Part shown: positions 46,023 to 54,535 of the stretch, piece after piece
How the letters are laid out: each line of letters starts with the position of its first letter
How positions within the stretch are numbered: the first letter of the stretch is position 1
Assembly (NCBI GenBank): GCA_965602805.1
Contig: CBFCZK010000005.1
Location: 1 to 64,000 of the forward strand
Direction: 5' to 3'
Source of the DNA: Thiomicrorhabdus sp965602805
Lineage (GTDB): Bacteria; Pseudomonadota; Gammaproteobacteria; Thiomicrospirales; Thiomicrospiraceae
DNA: 64,000 nucleotides
The notes under the pieces: model-generated
Told to the model about the DNA's origin: nothing
Seen by the model: only the letters and a program-made list of their open reading frames with translations
Databases searched by the model: none
Position numbers and translations under genes: made by a program

Positions 46023-46298
46023 ATGCCTGATAAACAGGATTTAAAAAAACAAGTTGAACGTCAAGTCGCCCGTATTAAAAAGGCTGAGGTTGATCGTCCC
46101 ACCCTAATCGCACAAACTATGTATTTAGGTGTGCTGGGTGTATTGTTTATTTTGCCTGTCATTGTGGGTGCCTATTTGGGTCAATGGCTAGACGAGCGTC
46201 AATCAATGGACTACTCTATTAGTTGGACTATTAGTTTTATTTTGCTCGGTGTGTTCGTCGGTGCCGTTAATGTTTATTTAACGATTAGAAAGGCTTAG
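46023..46298 (+). CDS. atpQ: N-ATPase AtpQ/AtpI-like membrane subunit
   Basis: A 91-residue protein with a basic N-terminus and two membrane helices (about 34-53 and 66-86). The GAYLGQWLDER block after helix one is typical of the ATPase gene1/AtpI-type subunit called AtpQ in N-ATPases. It lies exactly where atpQ-atpR normally occur, but only one gene is present before atpB (7-bp gap). Confidence 0.78.
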   Translation: MPDKQDLKKQVERQVARIKKAEVDRPTLIAQTMYLGVLGVLFILPVIVGAYLGQWLDERQSMDYSISWTISFILLGVFVGAVNVYLTIRKA

Positions 46299-46305
46299 GG
46301 ATTCA

Positions 46306-46995
46306 ATGAATGATTCTGGGTTAGACATTAACATCCTCTTTATGATTGGCCCCTTGGAAGTTTCTAACACGGTGGTGACGACCTGGATGATTATGCTGGT
46401 ATTGGGCGTTCTATCGTGGCTCTTCACTCGAAGACTCTCTCAAGATCCAGGGAAAATTCAAACGGCACTTGAAGCCGTTGTCATCTCCATTGAAGGCGCC
46501 ATCTCCTCCGTCGCGCCACAGCAGGCAAAACAATTAACAGTATTTATCGGTAGTATTTGGATATTTTTGGTTGTCTCAAATCTTAGTGGCATTATCCCAG
46601 GCGTACATTCGCCTACTCGAGATTTTTCAGCAACAGCCAGCCTTGCTGTCATCGTTTTTTTGTCAGTACACTGGTTTGGTATTCGCATTCTCGGCATGAA
46701 AACATACTTTCATCACTTTCTCAGTCCCAGCCCTCTACTCTTGCCCTTTAACTTGATTAGTGAGGTGACTCGCACCATCGCGCTTGCGGTGCGTTTATTT
46801 GGCAATATGATGAGCTTGGAGATGACTGCATTACTCATACTCTTAGTGGCGGGTTTTCTCGCGCCAATCCCCATTTTAGTACTACACATCATTGAAGCCT
46901 TGGTGCAAGCTTATATCTTTGGCATGCTTGCCTTGGTATATATTGCCGGGGGCATTCAGGCTCAACAACTTAAGCAACAAAAGACTACGGAGTAA
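46306..46995 (+). CDS. atpB: N-type F-ATPase subunit a
   Basis: A 229-residue subunit a. The essential stator Arg is Arg163 in IALAVRLFGNMMSLEM, and a conserved helix near the C-terminus reads EALVQAYIFGMLALVYIAGG. It forms the ion half-channels against the c-ring. Sits between atpQ and atpE with spacers under 10 bp. Confidence 0.92.
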   Translation: MNDSGLDINILFMIGPLEVSNTVVTTWMIMLVLGVLSWLFTRRLSQDPGKIQTALEAVVISIEGAISSVAPQQAKQLTVFIGSIWIFLVVSNLSGIIPGVHSPTRDFSATASLAVIVFLSVHWFGIRILGMKTYFHHFLSPSPLLLPFNLISEVTRTIALAVRLFGNMMSLEMTALLILLVAGFLAPIPILVLHIIEALVQAYIFGMLALVYIAGGIQAQQLKQQKTTE

Positions 46996-46998
46996 TCT

Positions 46999-47265
46999 AT
47001 GACTGATCTTTCTACACTTGTTACCGCATCGACCATGGTCGCTGTTATTGGCATTTCGGTAGGGGTTATGTTCCCCGCGCTCGCGATGGGCTGGGCCATT
47101 AGTAAAGCATTAGATGCGATTGCGCGTCAGCCCGAAGCCGAAACCTCAATTATGCGAACCTTATTCATTGGTTTGGCGATGATTGAATCACTGGCCATCT
47201 ATGTGCTTGTGATTGTACTCATAGTGCTGTTCCGCAATCCATTGCTTGAATACCTTATAAAGTGA
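46999..47265 (+). CDS. atpE: N-type F-ATPase c subunit
   Basis: An 88-residue c subunit with two helices and the polar loop ARQPEAE. The ion-binding Glu63 is followed by Ser64 and Tyr68 (ESLAIY), resembling sodium-binding rings. In helix one, Pro26 is present but the position matching Gln32 of Ilyobacter is Met30, so a usual helix-one ligand is missing. Ion specificity cannot be settled from sequence. Confidence 0.92.
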   Translation: MTDLSTLVTASTMVAVIGISVGVMFPALAMGWAISKALDAIARQPEAETSIMRTLFIGLAMIESLAIYVLVIVLIVLFRNPLLEYLIK

Positions 47266-47293
47266 AGCACTGGACACCAAAGGAGAATATAAA

Positions 47294-48043
47294 TTGGAGC
47301 TGAACTGGTCGACTTTTTTATTGGAAATGATTAATTTTTTAGTATTGATGTGGATACTGAAACATTTTCTTTACCGTCCCGTGTTGGCAGCGCTCGAAAA
47401 GCGTCGTGCAACGATTGAGAATACCTTACAGGAAGCAACCGATCAAATGGCGCAGGCCGAAGTTCTACAAGAACAATATAAAAAACGATTAAGTGAATGG
47501 GCACAAGAAAAACAACAACTGCAAGAGACGTTGGAACAAACCCTGCAACAAGAGCGCCAGGACCAACTTAAAAAATTAAAAGATGAGCTTTATGCTGAAC
47601 GAGAAAAAGAGGTGGTTATTGCTCGACAAACGCTTGCTGAAACTCAAAATAGCTACCAACTCATCGCCCATGCACAAGGGGCTCAATTTGCAGCTAAGTT
47701 GCTCAGCTCCATCGCGTGTCCAGAGGCTGAGTTACGTTTATTTGATTTACTGATCGAAAAAATCGATGGCTTATCGACGGAGAATCTAGCCACCTTAAAG
47801 AATGCTTGTAATAGCGCTCCTGATAAAATAACCGTTGCCAGTGCTTACCCTCTGCCTAGCAAACAAAGTAAACAATTAGAGGCTAAGATATCTGCTCTGT
47901 GTGATTATGCTGTCATTATAAGTTTTCAAGAAACCCCTGAACTCCTTGCCGGACTTCGCATCCATATAGGTGCTTGGACATTACGCATGAACCTGCACGA
48001 TGAGTTGAACCATTTTATGGAACTTTCTCATGAAAATGGTTGA
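47294..48043 (+). CDS. atpF: N-type F-ATPase subunit b (b/delta-like)
   Basis: A 249-residue protein starting at TTG (47294), with AGGAGAA at the right distance. An N-terminal membrane helix and a long charged coiled coil (about 35-125) form the stator stalk. The C-terminal ~110 residues (AAKLLSSIACPEAELRLFDLL...) look delta-like, which explains the lack of an atpH gene. It overlaps atpA by 14 bp. Confidence 0.88.
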   Translation: MELNWSTFLLEMINFLVLMWILKHFLYRPVLAALEKRRATIENTLQEATDQMAQAEVLQEQYKKRLSEWAQEKQQLQETLEQTLQQERQDQLKKLKDELYAEREKEVVIARQTLAETQNSYQLIAHAQGAQFAAKLLSSIACPEAELRLFDLLIEKIDGLSTENLATLKNACNSAPDKITVASAYPLPSKQSKQLEAKISALCDYAVIISFQETPELLAGLRIHIGAWTLRMNLHDELNHFMELSHENG

Positions 48044-49559
48044 TTCAGCTCCCCCCTTTTTTAAAAAAGTTGAAGATTGGCTCAATCTTTACCAGTTAGA
48101 TATAGCGCTAACGGAATTGGGTTACGTCGTATCTGTTGGAGATGGCATTGTTTGGGTCAGTGGATTACCGACGGCAAAAATGGATGAAATCATCCTGTTT
48201 GAAGAGGGTAGCCAAGGTTTCGTGTTCGAACTCACCCAAGAATTAATCGGCGTCATACTCTTACATGAAACACCCGAACTGACCTCTGGCCAGAATGCTT
48301 ATCTGTCACAACATAGTATCAATATCCCCGTAGGAGATAGTCTTCTTGGACGTGTGATTGACCCATTAGGTATCCCACTAGATGGCAGAAGTGCACCTAT
48401 TACTACGATCAAACAGCCACTGGAAAGACTCTCTCCGCCCATTATTGCGCGCGACAAGGTATATAAGCCTCTCTATACTGGAAATAAGATTATTGATACG
48501 ATGATTCCCATCGGTAAAGGCCAACGCCAACTGATTATCGGTGATGAAGGCCTTGGACGGAGTACCCTGGCAATCGATACGATTATCAATCAGCATGACA
48601 AAAATGTTTACTGTGTCTATGTCTTAATCGGCCAAAAACGTTCGACCATCGTCAATACCATTGAATTACTGCGTAAAAATGATGCACTCAGCTATACCAC
48701 GATTGTGACTTCACAAGCCAGTGCACTGCCGGGTTTACAATATTTAGCCCCCTTTGCAGGTTGCACCATTGCCGAGTTTTGGATGCAACGGGGTAAAGAT
48801 ACCTTGGTGGTCTATGATGACCTTTCAACGCATGCCAAAATATACCGTGAATTATCATTACTCTTAAGGCGACCTCCTGGGCGAGAAGCCTATCCTGGAG
48901 ATATATTTTATGTGCATGCGCGCTTACTGGAAAGAGCAACCAATCTAAACTCAAAATACGGTGGAGGAAGCATGACAGCACTCCCCATCATTGAAACTCA
49001 GCAAGGCGAAATTGCGGCTTATATACCCACAAACTTGATTTCTATTACCGATGGTCAAATCTACTTGAATCGTGAACTATTTGTTTCTGGTTTTCGTCCC
49101 GCGATTGACATCGGGCGCTCGGTATCACGTATTGGTGGCCAAGCCCAGCACCCCCGCATAAAAGAAGAAGCCGGGCATATGAAACTAGATTATCTCCAAT
49201 ACATGGAACTAGAAGTCTTTACTCGATTTGGAACGAGATTGGATGCCCGTATTGAAAAAGCCATTCATAGGGGCAGAGTGTTACGCGAATTGCTTAAACA
49301 AGCGCATTTATCCCCCGAAACCATCGAGTTTCAAATGGCGTGGCTCATCGCTTTTAATGATGGTTTATTTCTTGATATGCCGCTAGAGAGCTTGGCCGGC
49401 AGGCTTAAAACGCTAGCATCCCAAGTAACCCGTTCCAGACTGACGGTCGACAGTACTCGAGATCAATGGAAGGCTGAGCTTGTTAACTGGCTAAACCTCA
49501 ATAAAAGCATCCCAACCAATATTACGGAAAGTCCTGATGGCACGTTATCACGAACTTAA
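48030..49559 (+). CDS. atpA: N-type F-ATPase alpha subunit with altered P-loop
   Basis: A 509-residue alpha subunit. The P-loop reads GDEGLGRST (~171-179) where alpha subunits normally have GDRQTGKT, so the Walker A Lys is replaced by Arg177. The catalytic-site Arg in SVSRIGGQAQHP is kept. Alpha sites are non-catalytic, so the enzyme may still work, but nucleotide binding on alpha could be weakened. It overlaps atpF and atpG. Confidence 0.93.
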   Translation: MKMVDSAPPFFKKVEDWLNLYQLDIALTELGYVVSVGDGIVWVSGLPTAKMDEIILFEEGSQGFVFELTQELIGVILLHETPELTSGQNAYLSQHSINIPVGDSLLGRVIDPLGIPLDGRSAPITTIKQPLERLSPPIIARDKVYKPLYTGNKIIDTMIPIGKGQRQLIIGDEGLGRSTLAIDTIINQHDKNVYCVYVLIGQKRSTIVNTIELLRKNDALSYTTIVTSQASALPGLQYLAPFAGCTIAEFWMQRGKDTLVVYDDLSTHAKIYRELSLLLRRPPGREAYPGDIFYVHARLLERATNLNSKYGGGSMTALPIIETQQGEIAAYIPTNLISITDGQIYLNRELFVSGFRPAIDIGRSVSRIGGQAQHPRIKEEAGHMKLDYLQYMELEVFTRFGTRLDARIEKAIHRGRVLRELLKQAHLSPETIEFQMAWLIAFNDGLFLDMPLESLAGRLKTLASQVTRSRLTVDSTRDQWKAELVNWLNLNKSIPTNITESPDGTLSRT

Positions 49560-50409
49560 TACCACCCGTGAAAAACTGCATGATATTAGAAGTATCATGA
49601 ATTCAATGAAAACGCTTGCCCAGATGGAAGCGCATAAACTGGAACAGTTTATTCAAGCACAAATCGCTATATCAGCTAGTATTGAGACGATTGCCACTGA
49701 CTTTATGTCCTTTTATCCTGAAACATTACCTGACACTGAACCCGCTTCAAAAATTGTTTTACTCATAGGCTCGGAACGAGGATTTTGTGGTGACTTTAAT
49801 GGCCAGCTGCTAAAACAATTTGAAGAATCATTTGATTCAAGTACCGAAGCAGAAACGATTGTGATCGTCTTAGGCAATAAACTCCAAAGCCTTTTATATG
49901 AGTCCATGCCAAATGTCACCTATCTTAAAGGCGCCAATATCACTGAAGAAATTATCAGTGTGGTGGAATTTTTGATACAAACCTTGGCGGCCATTAAACA
50001 TCCCGCCTCTTTATATGCAATTTATCATAATGAACCCTATAACGAGCCTTGCATCGAAAAACTCCTGCCTTCTTTTACCAAGTTGAATTATGAAAATATT
50101 ACCTTTACCCAGCCCCCCCTATTGAATCTCAGTCCTAAAAGGTTTTTGCTTGAATTAACCGATCACCATCTTCAGAATGCCTTGCATCGAATTCTTTATA
50201 CTTCACTGATGGCAGAAAATCAGCTACGTATTCATCATTTAGAAAATGCCACACAACATCTTGATAAGAAAACCGATGCACTTTTACATAAAATAAATGT
50301 CTTACGGCAAGAAGAAATTATTGAAGAAATTGAGGTTATTCTGCTAAATCAGTCTGATATCGAGATATTAAACCCTTCAACGGCGCTGAAGCATAAAGCT
50401 TTAAAGTAA
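49537..50409 (+). CDS. atpG: N-type F-ATPase gamma subunit
   Basis: A 290-residue gamma subunit, the central shaft. The N-terminal helix contains TTREKLHDIRSIMNSMKTLAQMEAHKLEQF; the conserved GSERGFCGDFN segment follows; and the C-terminal helix contains ALHRILYTSLMAENQLRIHHLENATQHL. It overlaps atpA by 23 bp and ends the operon. Confidence 0.93.
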   Translation: MARYHELNTTREKLHDIRSIMNSMKTLAQMEAHKLEQFIQAQIAISASIETIATDFMSFYPETLPDTEPASKIVLLIGSERGFCGDFNGQLLKQFEESFDSSTEAETIVIVLGNKLQSLLYESMPNVTYLKGANITEEIISVVEFLIQTLAAIKHPASLYAIYHNEPYNEPCIEKLLPSFTKLNYENITFTQPPLLNLSPKRFLLELTDHHLQNALHRILYTSLMAENQLRIHHLENATQHLDKKTDALLHKINVLRQEEIIEEIEVILLNQSDIEILNPSTALKHKALK

Positions 50410-50505
50410 GCATCGTAGGCTTAATATTGGTGGTTCATTAAGGTTGCTCATCCGTTGTATTTACAATTTCATCTAAGCCTTTAAAGACGAGCGATGCTTT
50501 TTTTA
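50408..50505 (+). terminator. Probable terminator of the N-ATPase operon
   Basis: AAGCATCG and TAGGCTTA (50408-50423) can pair with TAAGCCT (50474-50480) and CGATGCTT (50492-50499), the last followed by TTTTT. The stem is interrupted and the loop long, so confidence is moderate. Confidence 0.5.
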
Positions 50506-50724
50506 AACTTTAAAAGGCTGGCTGTGAGAAAGATAACAATAAAGCTAAGTAAGGCAGAATAATCGCCTATTAAGTCAATAAACATACAAACAGCAAGAAA
50601 GTAATAGACTGTGAACCCATTGAAATACTTAATGATTCGACATACTTTTAACATCGTAACCTGGTCGTGAAATTAATCAACCAGTGAAGCACTTTTAAAC
50701 CCAGCACGAAACGTAAAGGCGCCG
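50506..50724. other. Intergenic region, nothing recognised
   Basis: About 220 bp between the operon terminator and the convergent ABM gene. A leftover reverse-frame open stretch shows no domain or ribosome site. Confidence 0.35.
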
Positions 50725-51075
50725 TCAGGAAAATAACGGCGCGTCATAATTTTCAGGTTGATCACTATAAACACAGACATTCCAGTCCGCCGCCAAACCC
50801 GTTTCAGCCAAACAGTAGGTTTCAAAAAAATCGACAATCTCTTGGCGCTGACAGTGTGCTTCAAATGCCGTCATATTCGCCCAGATTTCATTAAAGGCAA
50901 TCGGCATACTTTTACCTTCGGCAAAACGACTTGGAATCTGACGGGTTACCGTGTATTGCAAACAGCCATCTTCCCGTAAGGTGTTGGGCTCTAGGCTTTG
51001 TAATACCTTAAACAACTCGGCTTCTTTGCCTGGTTTAGGTTGAAACTGCGCTAAACAATAAACTTTTGAGGACAT
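50725..51075 (-). CDS. ABM-domain monooxygenase-like protein
   Basis: A 116-residue protein of the antibiotic-biosynthesis-monooxygenase (YgiN-like) fold: KVYCLAQFQPKPGKEAELFKVLQSL, REDGCLQYTV, IAFNEIWANMTAFEAHCQ. These small dimers include quinol monooxygenases and unassigned enzymes. Stand-alone gene; substrate unknown. Confidence 0.82.
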   Translation of the reverse strand: MSSKVYCLAQFQPKPGKEAELFKVLQSLEPNTLREDGCLQYTVTRQIPSRFAEGKSMPIAFNEIWANMTAFEAHCQRQEIVDFFETYCLAETGLAADWNVCVYSDQPENYDAPLFS

Positions 51076-51357
51076 AATATTTCCAATATTTTTTCAATGG
51101 GTTATACGCTAAACAAAGTGTTCTATAGCGCATGTTTCTTTTAAATTGGGCTTAAGTTTAAGGCAGGCCGGGTGTCCAATCAAGCATTGGCACTGTCCAC
51201 AGCCTAATGCGTTAAGTATCGTTAAGCCTAAGCGTACTTAAAGCACTGATTAAAGGCATCTACCACGGCCTTTTAGAGGATTGTATTGGCATCTCTTCGC
51301 AAAACCAGTGCAAGCCACTATAATTAATGCTTTAAAACACCAAGCCACTGTACCCTC
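51076..51357. other. Intergenic region between divergent ABM and endonuclease genes
   Basis: 282 bp holding the promoters of two divergent genes. No gene, RNA or clear operator recognised. Confidence 0.35.
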
Positions 51358-52233
51358 ATGACTAAAAACCAATCTTTACATTTATTACGCCCCCTCTTTA
51401 AGTTCTTATTTAAGCACCCTAAATATATCCTTATCGGCGTAGCCGTCGGCGCTTTGTGGCTTATGTATGAGCTATTTGTTGCACGTCCGTCAATGAGTTA
51501 TATGGGATTGCCGCAAGTAGAGTCCGGCATTGCCACTCAAGGTTGGTCACATGTTTTGCGTAATGAAGGCTATATGCTGGAATACTCTGAAAAATTGGCC
51601 AATCCATTATGGGTCACTTACCGAGTCACTGAACAACACTTTAAGAGCGGTAAACGTCCCCGTGGATTTAAAGTGGATTGGCGTAGCATTGCCAGCATTA
51701 ACCATAGCGATTACACCCGCTCGGGTTACGATCGTGGCCATATGGCACCAAACTATGTGATTGCCAGTCGTTATGGCAAGACCGCGCAGCATGAAACCTT
51801 CTTGATGACCAATATCACTCCACAGAAACCCAAGCTTAATCAGAAATCTTGGCAGCGTTTGGAAGAGGTGATTGCCAATGATTTCTCCAAATGGCATGGC
51901 GATTTCTGGGTGGTGACAGGGCCTATTTTTTCTGAAAACCCTAAAATTATTAAAAACAGCCAGGTCGCGATTCCGCAAGCCTTTTACAAGATATTGATTA
52001 AACCTACCATCGCTGAGCAGCCCGCGATTGCCTTAGCATTTGTGTTTCCACAAAATGCTAAAGCAAACGAAAATTTAATGAGTTTCGTGACCTCTGTTGA
52101 TGATATTGAACAGCAAACCGGCATCGATTTTTTCTCTAAATTCGAAGATAATTTTGAAGCGGTTCTAGAAGCGGATAAAGCACCAGAGGCTTGGCGTTTA
52201 CAGGACGTCTCTAACCGCCCTTCTCGTTATTAA
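51358..52233 (+). CDS. Membrane-anchored DNA/RNA non-specific endonuclease (NUC1 type)
   Basis: A 291-residue nuclease of the Serratia/NUC1 (beta-beta-alpha metal) family. The catalytic DRGHMAPN lies near residues 124-131, and the metal Asn is in LMTNITPQKPKLNQ. An N-terminal membrane helix (about 21-40) suggests a periplasm-facing anchored enzyme. It degrades DNA and RNA, perhaps for nutrient use or defence. Monocistronic or with the following transglycosylase (38-bp gap). Confidence 0.9.
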   Translation: MTKNQSLHLLRPLFKFLFKHPKYILIGVAVGALWLMYELFVARPSMSYMGLPQVESGIATQGWSHVLRNEGYMLEYSEKLANPLWVTYRVTEQHFKSGKRPRGFKVDWRSIASINHSDYTRSGYDRGHMAPNYVIASRYGKTAQHETFLMTNITPQKPKLNQKSWQRLEEVIANDFSKWHGDFWVVTGPIFSENPKIIKNSQVAIPQAFYKILIKPTIAEQPAIALAFVFPQNAKANENLMSFVTSVDDIEQQTGIDFFSKFEDNFEAVLEADKAPEAWRLQDVSNRPSRY

Positions 52234-52271
52234 AGCTGCAACCAAATGAACAATAAAAATGAGTTCTAAAA

Positions 52272-53465
52272 ATGATGACAAATCCTGACAAATCACCCCT
52301 TTATGTTTCTCGGAGAGGCTTCCTCAAGATTGGAACAGGCTCTTTACTCGCTCTCAGCCAAATTAGCTGTACGGCGACACAAATTCGTCAGGGCATCACC
52401 ACCAGCCATCAACTCTATAAAGGCAATGTTTCCCAAGCAGTTGCTGCACAAGTTCCAGGCTTAGGTATTCCAGAAGTGGATGGATTGGTCAGAAAGCAGA
52501 TTGCTAGCTTATTGGATGAACTGGTGCAAACTTGGGGTGAAAAGCGTATTGCCAGCCCCAAAGAGTATGTAAAGTACACCGATGACTACCAGAGCCGAGC
52601 TTTGATTGACTTTACAACAGGGCAAATTCAAGTCGAAACGCTCATTCATCAAGACTCAAAATCTGCGCTCAAAAAAGCCATTGTCAGCACCTTATTGACA
52701 CCAAATGACCCTTCTCAGGTCGATTTACTCAGTGCAAAACCAATACAAGCAGGGCAAATACCTTTTTTAGTGGATTTAGTACGCGATCATGACAACCACG
52801 CCATACGTTATGCCTGGCGGGCTAACCGTTTTGCAGATTACTTGATTAAAAGGGCTTATAAAATTCGCAAGGACACGGTGAATGGTCAGAGTAAACTAAG
52901 GCATTATGTTTCTTTTGAGATGGTCAAAGATTACCAAGGACAGCAAAAACATCGCTACCAAATAGATGTCCTTCGACAAGCCAAACGGTTTCACGTGCAA
53001 CCCGCTCTGATTTACGGAATTATCGAAACTGAGAGTGCCTTCAACCCATTTGCCATCAGTTCTGCTCCTGCTTATGGCCTAATGCAAATTGTGCCGACCA
53101 CCGCTGGCAGAGACGTCTATCAACTACTGCATAATCGACCAGGCACACCGAGCAAACAAACCCTCTTTAACCCCTCGCAGAATATTGAGTATGGCGTCGC
53201 CTATCTGTCCATTTTATCTACTCGCTATCTCGGCGGAATTCATCATCCAAAATCTCAAGAATATTGTGTTATTGCTGGCTACAACACTGGCGCAGGCAAT
53301 GTTTTAAAAGCCTTTGATGCCGATAGAAAGCAAGCGGTACGAAAAATTAACGCAATGAACCCGCAACAGGTTTATCAACATCTCACCAAACGATTAGCAC
53401 ATGCAGAAGCACGTCGATATGTGGTTAAGGTGACTGAAAACAAACGTAAATACCGAGTTGCTTAA
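52272..53465 (+). CDS. MltC-like lytic transglycosylase, Tat lipoprotein
   Basis: A 397-residue protein. The N-terminus has an exact Tat motif SRRGFLK and then a lipobox-like LSQISC, so it is probably a Tat-exported lipoprotein. A MltC-type N-terminal domain is followed by the transglycosylase domain with catalytic Glu in IYGIIETESAFNPFAISSAPAYGLMQI and AGYNTGAGNV. Cleaves peptidoglycan to anhydro-muropeptides. Tat export of an MltC-like enzyme is unusual. Confidence 0.88.
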   Translation: MMTNPDKSPLYVSRRGFLKIGTGSLLALSQISCTATQIRQGITTSHQLYKGNVSQAVAAQVPGLGIPEVDGLVRKQIASLLDELVQTWGEKRIASPKEYVKYTDDYQSRALIDFTTGQIQVETLIHQDSKSALKKAIVSTLLTPNDPSQVDLLSAKPIQAGQIPFLVDLVRDHDNHAIRYAWRANRFADYLIKRAYKIRKDTVNGQSKLRHYVSFEMVKDYQGQQKHRYQIDVLRQAKRFHVQPALIYGIIETESAFNPFAISSAPAYGLMQIVPTTAGRDVYQLLHNRPGTPSKQTLFNPSQNIEYGVAYLSILSTRYLGGIHHPKSQEYCVIAGYNTGAGNVLKAFDADRKQAVRKINAMNPQQVYQHLTKRLAHAEARRYVVKVTENKRKYRVA

Positions 53466-53699
53466 GATAATAAGCATTCTATTTCAGCTGGCCTTTTTTC
53501 TTACAAGTAAATTGCACTTGTTATGCGAATTCAAGATTGGCCACTAAAATTTTATATACCAAAACAGAATATTAACCATTTGATTTATATACAAGAAAAC
53601 CCCTTTCAAAAGATACAGTTTCTTTAAAGTCGAAATCCATGACGTTATCCCATAAAATAGACGCCTATCCTAATCCACGTTTACAAGAGCCAAGAACCC

Positions 53700-54452
53700 A
53701 TGAATACGTTGACCCATTTAACACAGCAACAAAAAGACACCATTTATGCGCAAGCACATGAAGCAGTAGGTGCATTTCAGTTTGATGAATCGGTAGTGGC
53801 TGTGTTCCCAGATATGATTCAGCGCTCTGTTCCTGGTTATCAGACCATTCTCACCGGCATTGGCGAACTCACCAAAAAACACGCCCAGGACAATACTAAG
53901 CTGTATGACTTAGGCTGTTCTTTGGGTGCGGCGACCTTAACGATGCGCCGCAATCTTGAAGGTAAAAGCTGTGAAATCATCGCGATTGATAATTCAGAGG
54001 CAATGATTCAACGTGCCCAAGAATATCTGCACGCCTATCATTCTGATATTCCCGTACATCTACAGTGTGCAGACATGACCCAAGTACCGATTGAAAATGC
54101 TTCGGTCGTGGTGATTAACTTTACCCTGCAATTTATCGATCCAGATCAACGTGAAAAACTTTTGACGGACATCTATCAAGGTCTGCAACCTGGTGGGATT
54201 TTAATTCTATCGGAAAAGATTCATTTCGAAAATGAAACCCTGCAAGACAGCATTGAACATATGCATCTGCAATTTAAGCGCGCCAATGGCTATTCAGAGC
54301 TAGAGATTAGTCAAAAACGTAGCTCTTTAGAAAATGTCTTAATCAGTGATACCGAACAAACCCATTTAGATCGCTTTCATAAAGTCGGCTTTAAATCAGC
54401 GGGAATCTGGTTTCAAGCCTATAACTTCGCTTCTTTTATCGCCATTAAGTAA
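53700..54452 (+). CDS. cmoA: Carboxy-S-adenosylmethionine synthase
   Basis: A 250-residue CmoA. The SAM-binding motif YDLGCSLGAATLTMRRN and IIAIDNSEAMIQRA are typical; SEKIHFENETLQDSIEHMHLQFKR is a CmoA signature block. It makes carboxy-SAM from SAM and prephenate, the donor for wobble cmo5U in tRNA. Followed 83 bp later by cmoB. Confidence 0.95.
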   Translation: MNTLTHLTQQQKDTIYAQAHEAVGAFQFDESVVAVFPDMIQRSVPGYQTILTGIGELTKKHAQDNTKLYDLGCSLGAATLTMRRNLEGKSCEIIAIDNSEAMIQRAQEYLHAYHSDIPVHLQCADMTQVPIENASVVVINFTLQFIDPDQREKLLTDIYQGLQPGGILILSEKIHFENETLQDSIEHMHLQFKRANGYSELEISQKRSSLENVLISDTEQTHLDRFHKVGFKSAGIWFQAYNFASFIAIK

Positions 54453-54479
54453 CCTTCAGACCCGCGTTTTCAACATCCT

Positions 54480-54491
54480 ACCAGGCCTGGT
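54480..54491. repeat. Iterated palindrome between cmoA and cmoB
   Basis: Exact ACCAGGCCTGGT, one of 12 in the window, in the cmoA-cmoB gap 45 bp before cmoB. No T-tract follows. Confidence 0.9.
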
Positions 54492-54535
54492 AAGTTTGTT
54501 TGAGTCGCTTTAAAGTATTGCCTTAAAGCCTTATA

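Noticed and set aside
44220..50409. Housekeeping ATP synthase operon
   Set aside because: Order D-C-Q-B-E-F-A-G and absence of atpH match the N-type ATPase, not the normal I-B-E-F-H-A-G-D-C operon.
52988..53001. A third parS site
   Set aside because: GTTTCACGTGCAAC has one mismatch in the palindrome and may be chance coding sequence.
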